DNA from: Clostridia bacterium
Lineage (GTDB): Bacteria; Bacillota_A; Clostridia; Christensenellales; Borkfalkiaceae
Direction of reading: 5' to 3'
Assembly: GCA_017399665.1 (NCBI GenBank)
Contig: JAFQBR010000254.1
Location: forward strand, 1-8,545
DNA length: 8,545 nucleotides
A model generated the notes under the pieces. It saw only the letters and a program-made list of their open reading frames with translations, was not told the origin of the DNA and did not search any database. Shown here in pieces: positions 1-6,996 of the stretch. Within the stretch, counting starts at the first letter, position 1. Every line of letters begins with the position of its first letter. The translations under genes were made by a program, and so were the position numbers.

Positions 1-650
1 ATTTTGACCTTGCAACGGATTACCAGGGTATTTTTAATCGCGCCCAAAGCAGTAAGTATGATATACTTAAAAAAGCTTCCTATCTTGGCAAGGGTGTAAG
101 AATTTTACGCCAAAACAGCGAAGAAATGGTGGTTTCTTTTTTGATTAGTCAAAACAACAATATTCCGCGCATTAAAAAGGCTGTAAATTTAATATGTGAA
201 AGGCTTGGAGAAAGACGTGAATTTTGCGGGCATACCTATTATACTTTTCCAGCCTCAATAAAATTAGCACAGCAAACGGAAGAATTTTATAAGGAAGTAG
301 GGCTAGGTTACCGTGCTTCTTATATGTTAAACGTTAGCGCAGAGCTTGCTGACGGGCTTATTTTAAAAATAAAAGACCTAAACGAAGAACAGCTTAAAAA
401 GCGCTTAATAGAAATTAAGGGTATTGGCGAAAAAGTTGCGGACTGCGTATGTCTTTTTGGGCTTTATAAAACACGTTCTTTTCCGGTCGATGTATGGATA
501 GAAAAGATTTACCGTGAAGATTTTAGCGGAACACTTACAAACAGAAGCAAAATCACAGCCTTTTTTATTGATGAATTCTCATTTGATGCTGGCTATTTTC
601 AACAATATTTATTTTACTATAAACGCTCGTTAGAGAAATTAACAAAATAA
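1..650 (+). CDS. ogg: 8-oxoguanine DNA glycosylase (OGG1 family), 5' partial
   Basis: This is the C-terminal 215 residues of a base-excision-repair glycosylase/AP lyase that removes 8-oxoguanine from DNA. The reading frame is open from position 3 with no start codon needed, so the gene begins upstream; a full-length clostridial homologue would have roughly 60-90 more residues (the OGG N-terminal domain). Visible residues begin FDLATDYQGIF, followed by the family stretch SFLISQNNNIPRIKKA. Next comes the helix-hairpin-helix signature IKGIGEKVADC, with the expected catalytic lysine encoded at 432-434. Nineteen residues later FPVDVW supplies the conserved aspartate. These match the Lys and Asp pair of OGG1 (K249 and D268 in the human enzyme). 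The gene ends TAA; no clear hairpin terminator follows, so read-through into the next operon is possible. The family call is secure; the symbol is only conventional. Confidence 0.93.
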   Translation, partial: FDLATDYQGIFNRAQSSKYDILKKASYLGKGVRILRQNSEEMVVSFLISQNNNIPRIKKAVNLICERLGERREFCGHTYYTFPASIKLAQQTEEFYKEVGLGYRASYMLNVSAELADGLILKIKDLNEEQLKKRLIEIKGIGEKVADCVCLFGLYKTRSFPVDVWIEKIYREDFSGTLTNRSKITAFFIDEFSFDAGYFQQYLFYYKRSLEKLTK

Positions 651-682
651 AAGAGTTTTAACGGATTTTTTTTAAAAAAAGG

Positions 683-711
683 TTTACAATATTTAAAAAA
701 TATAGTAAAAT
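683..711 (+). promoter_or_regulatory. Candidate sigma-A promoter of the lplA-gcv operon
   Basis: TTTACA (683-688) and TAAAAT (706-711) each match five of six bases of the -35 and -10 consensus and are separated by the ideal 17 bases. A T8A7 tract (666-680) lies immediately upstream of the -35 and could act as a UP-like or bent element. A start about seven bases after the -10 would fall at 717-719, which is the lplA start codon itself. This rests on sequence match only. Confidence 0.55.
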
Positions 712-718
712 AGTTATT

Positions 719-1699
719 ATGGAAAAGTTTAATGCCATACTAATAAATTCGCAAAACACAGACGTTTATTACAATTTATCGGCAGAGCGTTTGCTATTAA
801 AAGGCAGGCTAAACTGCCCAATTTTGTATGTTTGGCAGTCTGAAAATGCAGTGGTAATTGGCTCAAACCAAAACCCTTATACTGAATGTAATCTTAGTGC
901 TATGCAAAATGACAACGTTCAGCTTTCAAGAAGAATAACGGGCGGTGGGGCAGTTTATCACGATAACGGTAATATAAATTTTTCCTTTATTTCACCCAAA
1001 AGTTTATACAGCGAAAGCGCTAATTTCGAAATTGTTATTGGCGCATTAAAAAGCTTAGGTATAAATGCTACCGTAACAGGCAGAAACGATATTTTAGTAG
1101 GCGAAAGCAAAATTTCAGGTAATGCCTTTTATCGCGGTAAGGAATTTTGTTTGCATCACGGAACATTACTTGTTTCAAGTGACTTAAATAAACTATCTTT
1201 ATATTTAAACCCACCCAAAGAAAAACTTGAAAAAAGGGGGGTAAAATCAGTAAAATCCCGCGTGAAAAATTTATCTGAAATTGCTCCTCAAATTTCTACG
1301 AAAGTGTTGATAACCGCCTTATACAGGGCTTTTTGTGAAAAATATACCATTGTAAAGCAAGCAAATATTGAAGAAATTATTTGCATTGAAGAGCATAATA
1401 GGGAAATTACTAAAATAAGCTCAAAGGAATATCTTTTTGCCAAATGGGAAGAAAAACCCTATTATTACACACAGGCTTTTGAGTGGGGGATTATTTCTTT
1501 TAGTGCTAAGCTAAACAACTGCGAAATAGTAGAGCAACTTTCAATTCAAACAGACTGCATGTATCCACAAATCAAGCAAAGACTGGAAGATGCTTTTCTT
1601 GGTAAAAAGCTAAATGATGTTAGCAAAATAGCAAATCCGATATTTGAAGAAGATAAGATATTTAACGACGCAGTTAGCGTTATTAAGGAGAATATATGA
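719..1699 (+). CDS. lplA: Lipoate-protein ligase A
   Basis: The enzyme activates lipoate with ATP to lipoyl-AMP and transfers it to the lysine of lipoyl domains in the cytoplasm; here the obvious target is GcvH, encoded in the same operon. The 326-residue length is typical for an LplA with both domains. The large domain carries RRITGGGAVYHD (residues 71-82, lipoate/ATP-binding loop), GRNDILVGESKISG (121-134, with Lys131 as the expected catalytic lysine) and HHGTLL (146-151). The small C-terminal domain is roughly residues 245-326. The ATG at 719 is chosen because the family's N-terminal YYNLSAE stretch lies only 17 residues in, so a later start would cut the fold. No Shine-Dalgarno precedes it, unlike every other gene in the cluster. 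The stop overlaps the gcvT start by four bases (ATGA), implying coupled translation. The cluster context supports GcvH lipoylation from scavenged lipoate. Confidence 0.95.
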   Translation: MEKFNAILINSQNTDVYYNLSAERLLLKGRLNCPILYVWQSENAVVIGSNQNPYTECNLSAMQNDNVQLSRRITGGGAVYHDNGNINFSFISPKSLYSESANFEIVIGALKSLGINATVTGRNDILVGESKISGNAFYRGKEFCLHHGTLLVSSDLNKLSLYLNPPKEKLEKRGVKSVKSRVKNLSEIAPQISTKVLITALYRAFCEKYTIVKQANIEEIICIEEHNREITKISSKEYLFAKWEEKPYYYTQAFEWGIISFSAKLNNCEIVEQLSIQTDCMYPQIKQRLEDAFLGKKLNDVSKIANPIFEEDKIFNDAVSVIKENI

Positions 1700-2778
1700 T
1701 AAAGAAAACGCCCCTTTACGAAAAGCATTTAGCTTTAAACGGCAAAATAGTTGAGTTTGCAGGTTGGTATTTACCCGTTCAGTACGAAATGGGTATAATT
1801 GCAGAACACCATCACGTTAGAAATAAAGTTGGTCTGTTTGACGTTTCGCACATGGGCGAACTTTATATTTACGGCGAAAAGGCAACCGAAAATTTGCAAA
1901 AGCTTGTAACCAATAGGGTGGAAACAATGGCTATCGGTCAATGCCGTTATACGCTCATGCTGTATAAAGATGGCGGAATAGTTGACGATTTACTTATTTA
2001 CCGTTTAGAAGAAAGCAAGTATTTACTTGTTGTAAACGCATCTAATTGCGAAAAGGACTATAATTGGATTGTAGAAAATCTTGCAGACGGAGCAAAATGT
2101 GAAAATATTTCAGCTTCTGTTGCACAAATTGCAATGCAAGGGCCGTTAAGCGATAAAGTTTTAGCTAAAATTTGCGATATGGAGCAAATTCCCCAAAAGA
2201 ATTATCACTTTACAAAGAGAGTAAGCGTTGCTGGAATTGAGTGTTTAGTTTCAACAACAGGTTACACCGGCGAAAGAGGATACGAACTTTATACCGCTAA
2301 CGAAAACGCAATCGATCTTTACGATAAGCTTATACAAGCGGGCGAAGAATTTGATATTAAGCCAATCGGCCTTGGCGCGCGTGATACTTTAAGATTTGAA
2401 AGCAGTATGCCACTTTACGGACACGAGCTTAGCGCTGAAACAAAAGGCAACGAAGTAGGGCTTGATTTTGCAATTAAGCATACTTTAGGATATATTGGCG
2501 AAGAGTATATTTTAGGTCAGCCTGAATATCAAAGAGTTGGTATGAAGGTGCTTTCTAAAGGCATTGTAAGAGAGCATTGTGAGATATACGACGAGCAAGG
2601 AAATCTAGTTGGCAAAACTACTTCCGGCGGTTTTTGCCCAACTAAAAACGGCGCTTACGCGATGGCAAGAATTAAAGTTGAAAGCGCTAAAAACACTCTA
2701 TTTTACATTGACGTAAGGGGTAGAAAATTACAAGCTAAAATTATTGAAATGCCCTTCTATAAGCGCGTTAACGCATAG
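1696..2778 (+). CDS. gcvT: Glycine cleavage system T protein (aminomethyltransferase)
   Basis: GcvT releases ammonia from the aminomethyl group held on lipoyl-GcvH and passes the one-carbon unit to tetrahydrofolate, giving 5,10-methylene-THF. The protein has 360 residues, the normal length. Visible family signatures include the N-terminal FAGWYLPVQY (21-30), DVSHMGEL (49-56), DGGIVDDLLIY (92-102; Asp97/Asp98 cover the catalytic aspartate region), TTGYTGERGYEL (187-198) and GLGARDTLRFESSMPLYGHE (225-244). The C-terminal barrel includes the TSGGFCPTKN loop. The start is set by AAGGAG at 1685-1690, five bases before the ATG. That ATG overlaps the lplA stop, so the two are very probably co-translated. 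No key residue appears to be missing. Confidence 0.97.
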   Translation: MIKKTPLYEKHLALNGKIVEFAGWYLPVQYEMGIIAEHHHVRNKVGLFDVSHMGELYIYGEKATENLQKLVTNRVETMAIGQCRYTLMLYKDGGIVDDLLIYRLEESKYLLVVNASNCEKDYNWIVENLADGAKCENISASVAQIAMQGPLSDKVLAKICDMEQIPQKNYHFTKRVSVAGIECLVSTTGYTGERGYELYTANENAIDLYDKLIQAGEEFDIKPIGLGARDTLRFESSMPLYGHELSAETKGNEVGLDFAIKHTLGYIGEEYILGQPEYQRVGMKVLSKGIVREHCEIYDEQGNLVGKTTSGGFCPTKNGAYAMARIKVESAKNTLFYIDVRGRKLQAKIIEMPFYKRVNA

Positions 2779-2819
2779 TTCGGGTAAAAAATATAAGTTA
2801 AAATAAGGAGAGAAAAATT

Positions 2820-3176
2820 ATGAAATATGCAAAATCACACGAATGGGTAAAAAAGGACGGAGATATTTATTTAGTAGGTATTACCGATTACGCTCAAAAG
2901 GAAATGGGCGATATAGTTTACGTTGAACTTCCCGAAGTTGGCGCAGAAATTTCTTGCGGTCAAGACGTTTGCGAATTAGAATCAGTTAAGGCTGTTGCTC
3001 CCGTAACAAGCCCTGTTAGCGGTGTTGTTTGCGAGGTTAACCCTGATTTAGAAGATAACCCAGCTCTTGTTAATGAAGATGCTGAAAACTGTTGGCTTTA
3101 TAAGGTAGAAAATGCAGTTTTATCAGGCGACCTTATGGACGAGGAAGAATACAAAAATTATTTAAAAACTCTATAA
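2820..3176 (+). CDS. gcvH: Glycine cleavage system H protein (lipoyl carrier)
   Basis: This small protein swings its lipoyl arm between the P, T and L proteins, carrying the aminomethyl intermediate. Signatures seen are KSHEWV (5-10), GITDYAQKEMGDIVYVELPEVG (20-41) and the lipoylation site ELESVKA with Lys57 as the modified lysine, followed by PVSGVVCEVN (65-74) and the CWLYKV stretch (91-96). At 118 residues it is slightly shorter than the common 125-130, the difference being a trimmed C-terminal tail; the lipoyl fold looks complete. AAGGAG at 2805-2810 lies nine bases upstream of the ATG. The 41-base gap after gcvT contains no terminator, so it belongs to the same transcript. Its modifying enzyme, LplA, is encoded two genes upstream. 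Confidence 0.97.
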   Translation: MKYAKSHEWVKKDGDIYLVGITDYAQKEMGDIVYVELPEVGAEISCGQDVCELESVKAVAPVTSPVSGVVCEVNPDLEDNPALVNEDAENCWLYKVENAVLSGDLMDEEEYKNYLKTL

Positions 3177-3241
3177 AATAAAAGTGAGATAGAGTAACCA
3201 AACAAAACAAAAACATCAAAATAAAAACAAGGTGATAAAAA

Positions 3242-4561
3242 ATGTCTAAATACACACCTCATACTCAATCTGATATAAAGGAAATGCTTGAAGCCCTTGG
3301 TCTTAAAAAAGTTGAAGACCTATATTCTAGCATACCCGAAAATATAAGATACCCCCAGATAGAAAATTCTTTAGACGGAATGACTGAAGGGGATGCCGAG
3401 CGTAAAATTACCGCTATGGCGGATAAAAACCGCACCTACAATAGCATATTTTTAGGCGCGGGCGCATATAAACATTATATTCCAGCCCCTGTTAGAAAGC
3501 TTGCAGAAAGAAGCGAGTTTGTTACTGCATACACGCCTTATCAAGCAGAGATGTCTCAAGGTATTTTGCAGTCTATTTATGAATATCAGTCATTGATTTG
3601 CAGACTAACAGGTATGGAAGTATCAAACGCTTCACATTACGACGGGGCAACTGCTGCCGCTGAAGCACTTTTAATGTTTAAAAATTCTTCAAAGAAGAAA
3701 GTTCTTGTATCTGAACACATTAAGCCACAAACTAAAGAGGTTATAAAGACCTATTTAGAAGAATGCGGTATAGAAATTCAAACAATTCCAGCTCAAGGCT
3801 TAGCGTGTACCAATATTGACGTAATGAGAACTATGCTTACGGAAGAGGTTGCTGCAGTTTACGTTGAACAGCCTAACTTTTTAGGTGTAATTGAAGATAT
3901 GCAAGCAATTTCTGATGCCGTTCACCAGGCGGGTGCAAAATTCGTTGCCGGCGTATACCCAATTAGCTTAGGGTTACTTAAACGCCCGGGCGAATACGGA
4001 GCAGACGTAGCAGTTGGCGAGGGGCAAAGCTTAGGTATGAATTTATCTTTTGGCGGAGCATACCTTGGTTTTATGGCTACTAGAAAAGAGCACATGCGCA
4101 AGCTTCCCGGTAGAATTGTTGGCGAAACTGTAGACGGCAACGGAAATAAAGCATACGTTTTAACCTTACAGGCTCGCGAACAGCATATTAGAAGAGAAAA
4201 AGCGACATCAAACATTTGCTCAAACGAAGCGCATTGTGCTTTAACGGCAGGTATGTATCTATCTTTTATGGGCAAGGAAGGTATTAGAAAGGTTGCTCAA
4301 TCTTGCGTAAATAACGCTCACTATTTCCAATTTGCGCTTGCAAAAGCTGGTATTGCATTAAAATACAGAAATGAATTCTTCAATGAATTTGTAACAATTT
4401 CTAAATGCAATGCAGAAAACTTATTAAACGCTCTTTCACAGCACGGAATACTTGGCGGTTATAAAATTGGCACGCACGAAATTTTATGGTGCGCAACCGA
4501 GCTTAATTCACGCGAAGAGATGGATAGATGCGCTTCAATTTGTGGGGAGGTGAATAAGTAA
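3242..4561 (+). CDS. gcvPA: Glycine dehydrogenase (decarboxylating) subunit 1, P protein alpha
   Basis: This is the N-terminal half of the two-piece P protein, the PLP enzyme that decarboxylates glycine and loads the aminomethyl group onto GcvH. The split form is typical of Firmicutes, Thermus and archaea, where the subunits form an (alpha-beta)2 tetramer. The 439-residue length is normal. Family blocks seen are FLGAGAYKHYIPAPV (70-84), TPYQAEMSQGILQ (98-110), NASHYDGATAAAEA (129-142), VEQPNFLGVIED (208-219), GEGQSLGMNLSFGGAYLGFMA (259-279) and REQHIRREKATSNICSNEA (312-330). This subunit carries no PLP-binding lysine, as expected. AAGGTG at 3229-3234 lies seven bases before the ATG. The 65-base A-rich gap upstream shows no hairpin or promoter. 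It is followed with one base of spacing by gcvPB, whose ribosome binding site lies inside this gene's 3' end. Confidence 0.97.
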   Translation: MSKYTPHTQSDIKEMLEALGLKKVEDLYSSIPENIRYPQIENSLDGMTEGDAERKITAMADKNRTYNSIFLGAGAYKHYIPAPVRKLAERSEFVTAYTPYQAEMSQGILQSIYEYQSLICRLTGMEVSNASHYDGATAAAEALLMFKNSSKKKVLVSEHIKPQTKEVIKTYLEECGIEIQTIPAQGLACTNIDVMRTMLTEEVAAVYVEQPNFLGVIEDMQAISDAVHQAGAKFVAGVYPISLGLLKRPGEYGADVAVGEGQSLGMNLSFGGAYLGFMATRKEHMRKLPGRIVGETVDGNGNKAYVLTLQAREQHIRREKATSNICSNEAHCALTAGMYLSFMGKEGIRKVAQSCVNNAHYFQFALAKAGIALKYRNEFFNEFVTISKCNAENLLNALSQHGILGGYKIGTHEILWCATELNSREEMDRCASICGEVNK

Positions 4562-4562
4562 G

Positions 4563-5984
4563 ATGAAAACGGTATTTGAATTATCTAAAGAAGGCAGATC
4601 ATCATACTCAATTCCTACCTGCGAGGTTTTAGATTACGAGCTTGACCAAAGTTTTGTATCTGAAAGCATGGCGAATCTTCCAGAAGTTGATGAAGTAACA
4701 CTGGTTCGCCATTATACAGAGCTTTCAACTAAGGCTTATGGTGTAGATAACGGCTTTTATCCTTTGGGATCTTGCACAATGAAGTATAATCCCAAAATAA
4801 ATGAAATAACAGCATCACTTAGTGGCTTTACAAATTTACATCCATACCAGAAAAAGCGTGATATACAGGGCAGTTTAGAGCTAATGTATAGATTGCAAGA
4901 AAGTCTAAAAGATATTACCGGTATGGCGGAAGTTAGCTTGCAACCTGCAGCTGGTGCGCACGGCGAATATACCGGCTTAAAAATTATTAAAAAATATCAC
5001 GCAATGCGTGGCGAAAACAGAACGAAAATTATCGTTCCCGACTCTGCGCACGGCACAAACTCTGCAAGTAGCACACTTTGCGGTTTACAAATAGTAAACG
5101 TACCTTCAACGGCAGACGGCTTAGTTGATCTCGAAGCATTAAAGGCTGTTTGTGACGAAAATACGGCAGGTTTAATGCTTACAAACCCCAATACACTTGG
5201 CATTTTTGATAAAAATATATTAAAAATAAGCGAAATTGTTCACGGTGTAGGCGGTTTATTATATTATGACGGCGCAAATCTTAATGCAATTATGGGTGTG
5301 GCCCGTCCGTTTGATATGGGGTTTGACGTAGTTCACCTAAATTTACACAAGACTTTTGCAACTCCACACGGCGGTGGCGGACCTGGAGCAGGACCCGTTG
5401 GCGTATGTGAAAAATTAGTAGATTTCTTACCTGCACCCATTGTTACAAAGGATAAGTCAGGCTCTTACAGTTTAACTAATCCTGATAAAACGATTGGCGC
5501 AGTTAAGGCGTTTTACGGTAACTTTAACGTACTTGTAAAGGCATATACTTATATTTTAATAAACGGTTATGCAGGTTTACGTAACGCATCTGAAATGGCT
5601 GTGCTTAATGCAAACTATTTAAAGAAATTGCTTGAAAAGTACGATTATAAAAAGGGCGAAATCTGCATGCATGAATTTGTGCTTCCAATGCAAAAGGTGC
5701 ATGATGAAACAGGTGTTTCAGCTCTTGATATTGCAAAAGCAATGATAGATTGCGGTATTCATCCGCCTACCATGTATTTCCCAACTATCGTTCCCGAAGC
5801 TTTAATGTTCGAGCCTACTGAAACAGAAAGTAAAGAAACGTTAGAAGCTAGCGCTAAATTAATTTTAGATATAATCGATAGGGCTTATTCTTCACCAAAG
5901 GATCTCCATGATGCTCCTCAAAAGGCATATATCGGTAGACCTGATGAGGTAAAAGCCGCGCGCGAGCCAAAGGTTAGCGAATAG
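4563..5984 (+). CDS. gcvPB: Glycine dehydrogenase (decarboxylating) subunit 2, P protein beta
   Basis: This is the C-terminal half of the P protein and contains the active-site lysine that binds PLP. The 473-residue protein shows YPLGSCTMKYNPKINE (66-81), the QPAAGAHGEYTGLKII region (127-142), PDSAHGTNSAS (159-169), LTNPNTLGIF (206-215) and YYDGANLNAI (234-243). DVVHLNLHKTFATPHGGGGPG (255-275) follows, with Lys263 as the Schiff-base lysine, and the C-terminal IHPPTMYFP (399-407). The tail ends RPDEVKAAREP, a common ending of the family. The stop of gcvPA and this ATG are separated by one base; GGGGAGGTG at 4544-4552 is the ribosome binding site, ten bases upstream. The two subunits are thus translated together, fitting their stoichiometric complex. 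No convincing intrinsic terminator was found after the gene. The L protein gene that usually completes the system does not follow. Confidence 0.97.
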   Translation: MKTVFELSKEGRSSYSIPTCEVLDYELDQSFVSESMANLPEVDEVTLVRHYTELSTKAYGVDNGFYPLGSCTMKYNPKINEITASLSGFTNLHPYQKKRDIQGSLELMYRLQESLKDITGMAEVSLQPAAGAHGEYTGLKIIKKYHAMRGENRTKIIVPDSAHGTNSASSTLCGLQIVNVPSTADGLVDLEALKAVCDENTAGLMLTNPNTLGIFDKNILKISEIVHGVGGLLYYDGANLNAIMGVARPFDMGFDVVHLNLHKTFATPHGGGGPGAGPVGVCEKLVDFLPAPIVTKDKSGSYSLTNPDKTIGAVKAFYGNFNVLVKAYTYILINGYAGLRNASEMAVLNANYLKKLLEKYDYKKGEICMHEFVLPMQKVHDETGVSALDIAKAMIDCGIHPPTMYFPTIVPEALMFEPTETESKETLEASAKLILDIIDRAYSSPKDLHDAPQKAYIGRPDEVKAAREPKVSE

Positions 5985-6067
5985 GAACATAGCTGATAAT
6001 CGACCTATAGGGGCACTTTTGGTAAAAATTTTGACAAGTATTTAGCAAAAATCCCTAAACTTAGGAA

Positions 6068-6085
6068 AGTTTACCGTTAGTTTAC
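6068..6085 (+). repeat. Tandem AGTTTAC direct repeat, possible regulator site
   Basis: The heptamer AGTTTAC occurs at 6068-6074 and again at 6079-6085, exactly 11 bases apart, so both copies face the same side of the helix. It lies just upstream of the candidate -35 of the next gene. The TTTACN5TTTAC spacing resembles the direct-repeat boxes bound by OmpR/PhoB-type response regulators, but only two copies are present and the regulator is unknown. Confidence 0.35.
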
Positions 6086-6113
6086 TTTGCAAACAATAAT
6101 ATTGATGTATAGT
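6086..6113 (+). promoter_or_regulatory. Candidate promoter of the TVP38-like gene
   Basis: TATAGT (6108-6113) is a good -10 element. The best -35 at suitable distance is TTTGCA (6086-6091), 16 bases away and only a moderate match. A start near 6120 would give a short leader ending in a strong ribosome binding site. A weak -35 next to a direct repeat suggests activator dependence, but this is inference. Confidence 0.35.
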
Positions 6114-6136
6114 TGCTTAGCCTTTTAGCTTAGCAA
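6113..6136 (+). repeat. Small inverted/direct repeat in the leader region (operator or hairpin)
   Basis: TTGCT (6113-6117) pairs with AGCAA (6132-6136). After a T-T mismatch, AGC (6119-6121) pairs with GCT (6128-6130) around a six-base loop. The same sequence also reads as the heptamer GCTTAGC repeated in direct orientation at 6115-6121 and 6128-6134. It lies between the candidate -10 and the ribosome binding site, where either an operator or a short RNA hairpin could act. There is no T-tract after it, so it is not a terminator. Confidence 0.3.
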
Positions 6137-6140
6137 TTAC

Positions 6141-6149
6141 GAGGTGGAG
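6141..6149 (+). promoter_or_regulatory. Ribosome binding site that fixes a TTG start
   Basis: GAGGTGGAG lies two to six bases before TTG at 6152. An in-frame stop (TAG at 6131-6133) leaves no upstream ATG or GTG in that frame, and the first internal ATG is codon 25, inside the first membrane segment. TTG is therefore the likely start. Confidence 0.75.
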
Positions 6150-6151
6150 TT

Positions 6152-6922
6152 TTGAAAGATTTTTTCATTAGAATAAAAGATTTTTGTAAGAATCATAAAA
6201 AATCAATATTAAGTGTTTTGTGGATGATTTTAGGCGTGGTTGCAATTTCAATTGTAACGCTAGTTGCTTTAATGGCTTTTAACGTAGTCTATTTTGATGA
6301 CGGAATGAAGTTTAACTTAGAGTTTTTCGAGCTACTAAAAACTTCCGCTTGGGGCGCTGTTCTTTTTGTAATTTTACAAACGGTTTTAACAATGCTACTT
6401 AGCGTTATTCCCGGTATTTCAATGGCGTTCATTATACTTAGCGAAGCTATATTCCCAACCCCATGGAAAGCCTTTTTGCTTTCATTTATTAGCGTAATGA
6501 CTTCAAGCGGAGTTATGTACGTTTTAGGTAGATTTGGCGGTTATAGGCTAGCTAAAAAATTGCTTGGCGAAAAGGATTGCGAACAGGCAACAAGACTTTT
6601 AAGAAATAAAGGTACAGTATTTTTCCCCCTTATGATGATGTTTCCTATATTCCCAGATGACGCTTTAATTATGGTTGCGGGAACAATGCAAATGTCGTTA
6701 AAATGGTTTATTCCTTCAATTATAATAGGTAGGGGAATTGGTATAGCAACAATAGTATTCGGCGTTTCAATTATCCCGTTTGACAAATTTACTGCTTGGT
6801 GGCATTGGGCTGGTTTTATTGCCGTTTGCGCATTGGCAATTTTCTTAGTATTCTACATTGCAATCAAGTTCAATAAGTACATGGAAAAACGCCAACAGCA
6901 GTTTGAAGAAAACAACAAATAA
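6152..6922 (+). CDS. TVP38/TMEM64 family membrane protein (VTT/DedA-like domain)
   Basis: A 256-residue integral membrane protein. A basic N-terminal stretch (KNHKK, 13-17) precedes a long hydrophobic segment at about 19-47. Further hydrophobic segments lie near 66-84, 86-100, 107-126, 155-178, 185-206 and 215-238, and the tail is charged and cytoplasmic-looking. The VTT domain (about 82-205) shows GRFGGYRLAKKLLG (126-139), FPIFPDDALIMVAGTMQMS (164-182) and the IIIGRGIG block (190-197). The arginine often found two residues before the first proline of the F/R-x-P-x-x-P motif is methionine here. Relatives of the wider DedA superfamily are linked to lipid translocation, including undecaprenyl phosphate recycling, and membrane homeostasis. 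The substrate of this member cannot be told from sequence. It starts with TTG behind a strong ribosome binding site and has its own regulatory region and terminator, so it is probably monocistronic. Confidence 0.85.
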   Translation: MKDFFIRIKDFCKNHKKSILSVLWMILGVVAISIVTLVALMAFNVVYFDDGMKFNLEFFELLKTSAWGAVLFVILQTVLTMLLSVIPGISMAFIILSEAIFPTPWKAFLLSFISVMTSSGVMYVLGRFGGYRLAKKLLGEKDCEQATRLLRNKGTVFFPLMMMFPIFPDDALIMVAGTMQMSLKWFIPSIIIGRGIGIATIVFGVSIIPFDKFTAWWHWAGFIAVCALAIFLVFYIAIKFNKYMEKRQQQFEENNK

Positions 6923-6930
6923 AAACAAAA

Positions 6931-6969
6931 AGAGCAAGAGAGGTAATTCCAATCTTGCTCTATTTTTTT
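6931..6969 (+). terminator. Intrinsic terminator, probably bidirectional
   Basis: A perfect nine-base stem, AGAGCAAGA (6931-6939) with TCTTGCTCT (6953-6961), encloses a 13-base loop and is followed by seven T residues at 6963-6969. On the opposite strand the same hairpin is followed by a T-rich run (complement of 6921-6930). It lies between two convergent genes, 8 bases after one stop and 35 bases after the other, so it probably ends both transcripts. Confidence 0.88.
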
Positions 6970-6996
6970 ATCTAACTGATTTTTACAAAATTTACT

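Noticed and set aside
651..718. Possible glycine riboswitch or terminator before lplA
   Set aside because: The gap is too short for a glycine aptamer and shows none of its paired arms. The T8A7 tract is palindromic but lacks a GC-containing stem, so it is not called a terminator.
3922..4275. Open frame of 117 codons on the minus strand inside gcvPA
   Set aside because: It lies wholly within a well-conserved gene, has no recognisable protein features and no convincing ribosome binding site; it is a by-product of the codon use on the other strand. The same applies to minus-strand frames at 1546-1728, 4997-5203 and 6541-6786, and plus-strand frames at 7078-7272 and 7286-7486.
5985..6030. Terminator after gcvPB
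   Set aside because: Only the eight-base palindrome CCTATAGG (6004-6011) is present, with no T-tract after it and no stem of useful length.
6031..6060. TTGACA at 6031-6036 as the -35 of a promoter
   Set aside because: The -35 is perfect, but no acceptable -10 occurs 16-18 bases downstream (CCCTAA, CCTAAA and CTAAAC are all poor). The downstream TATAGT at 6108 is too far away to pair with it.
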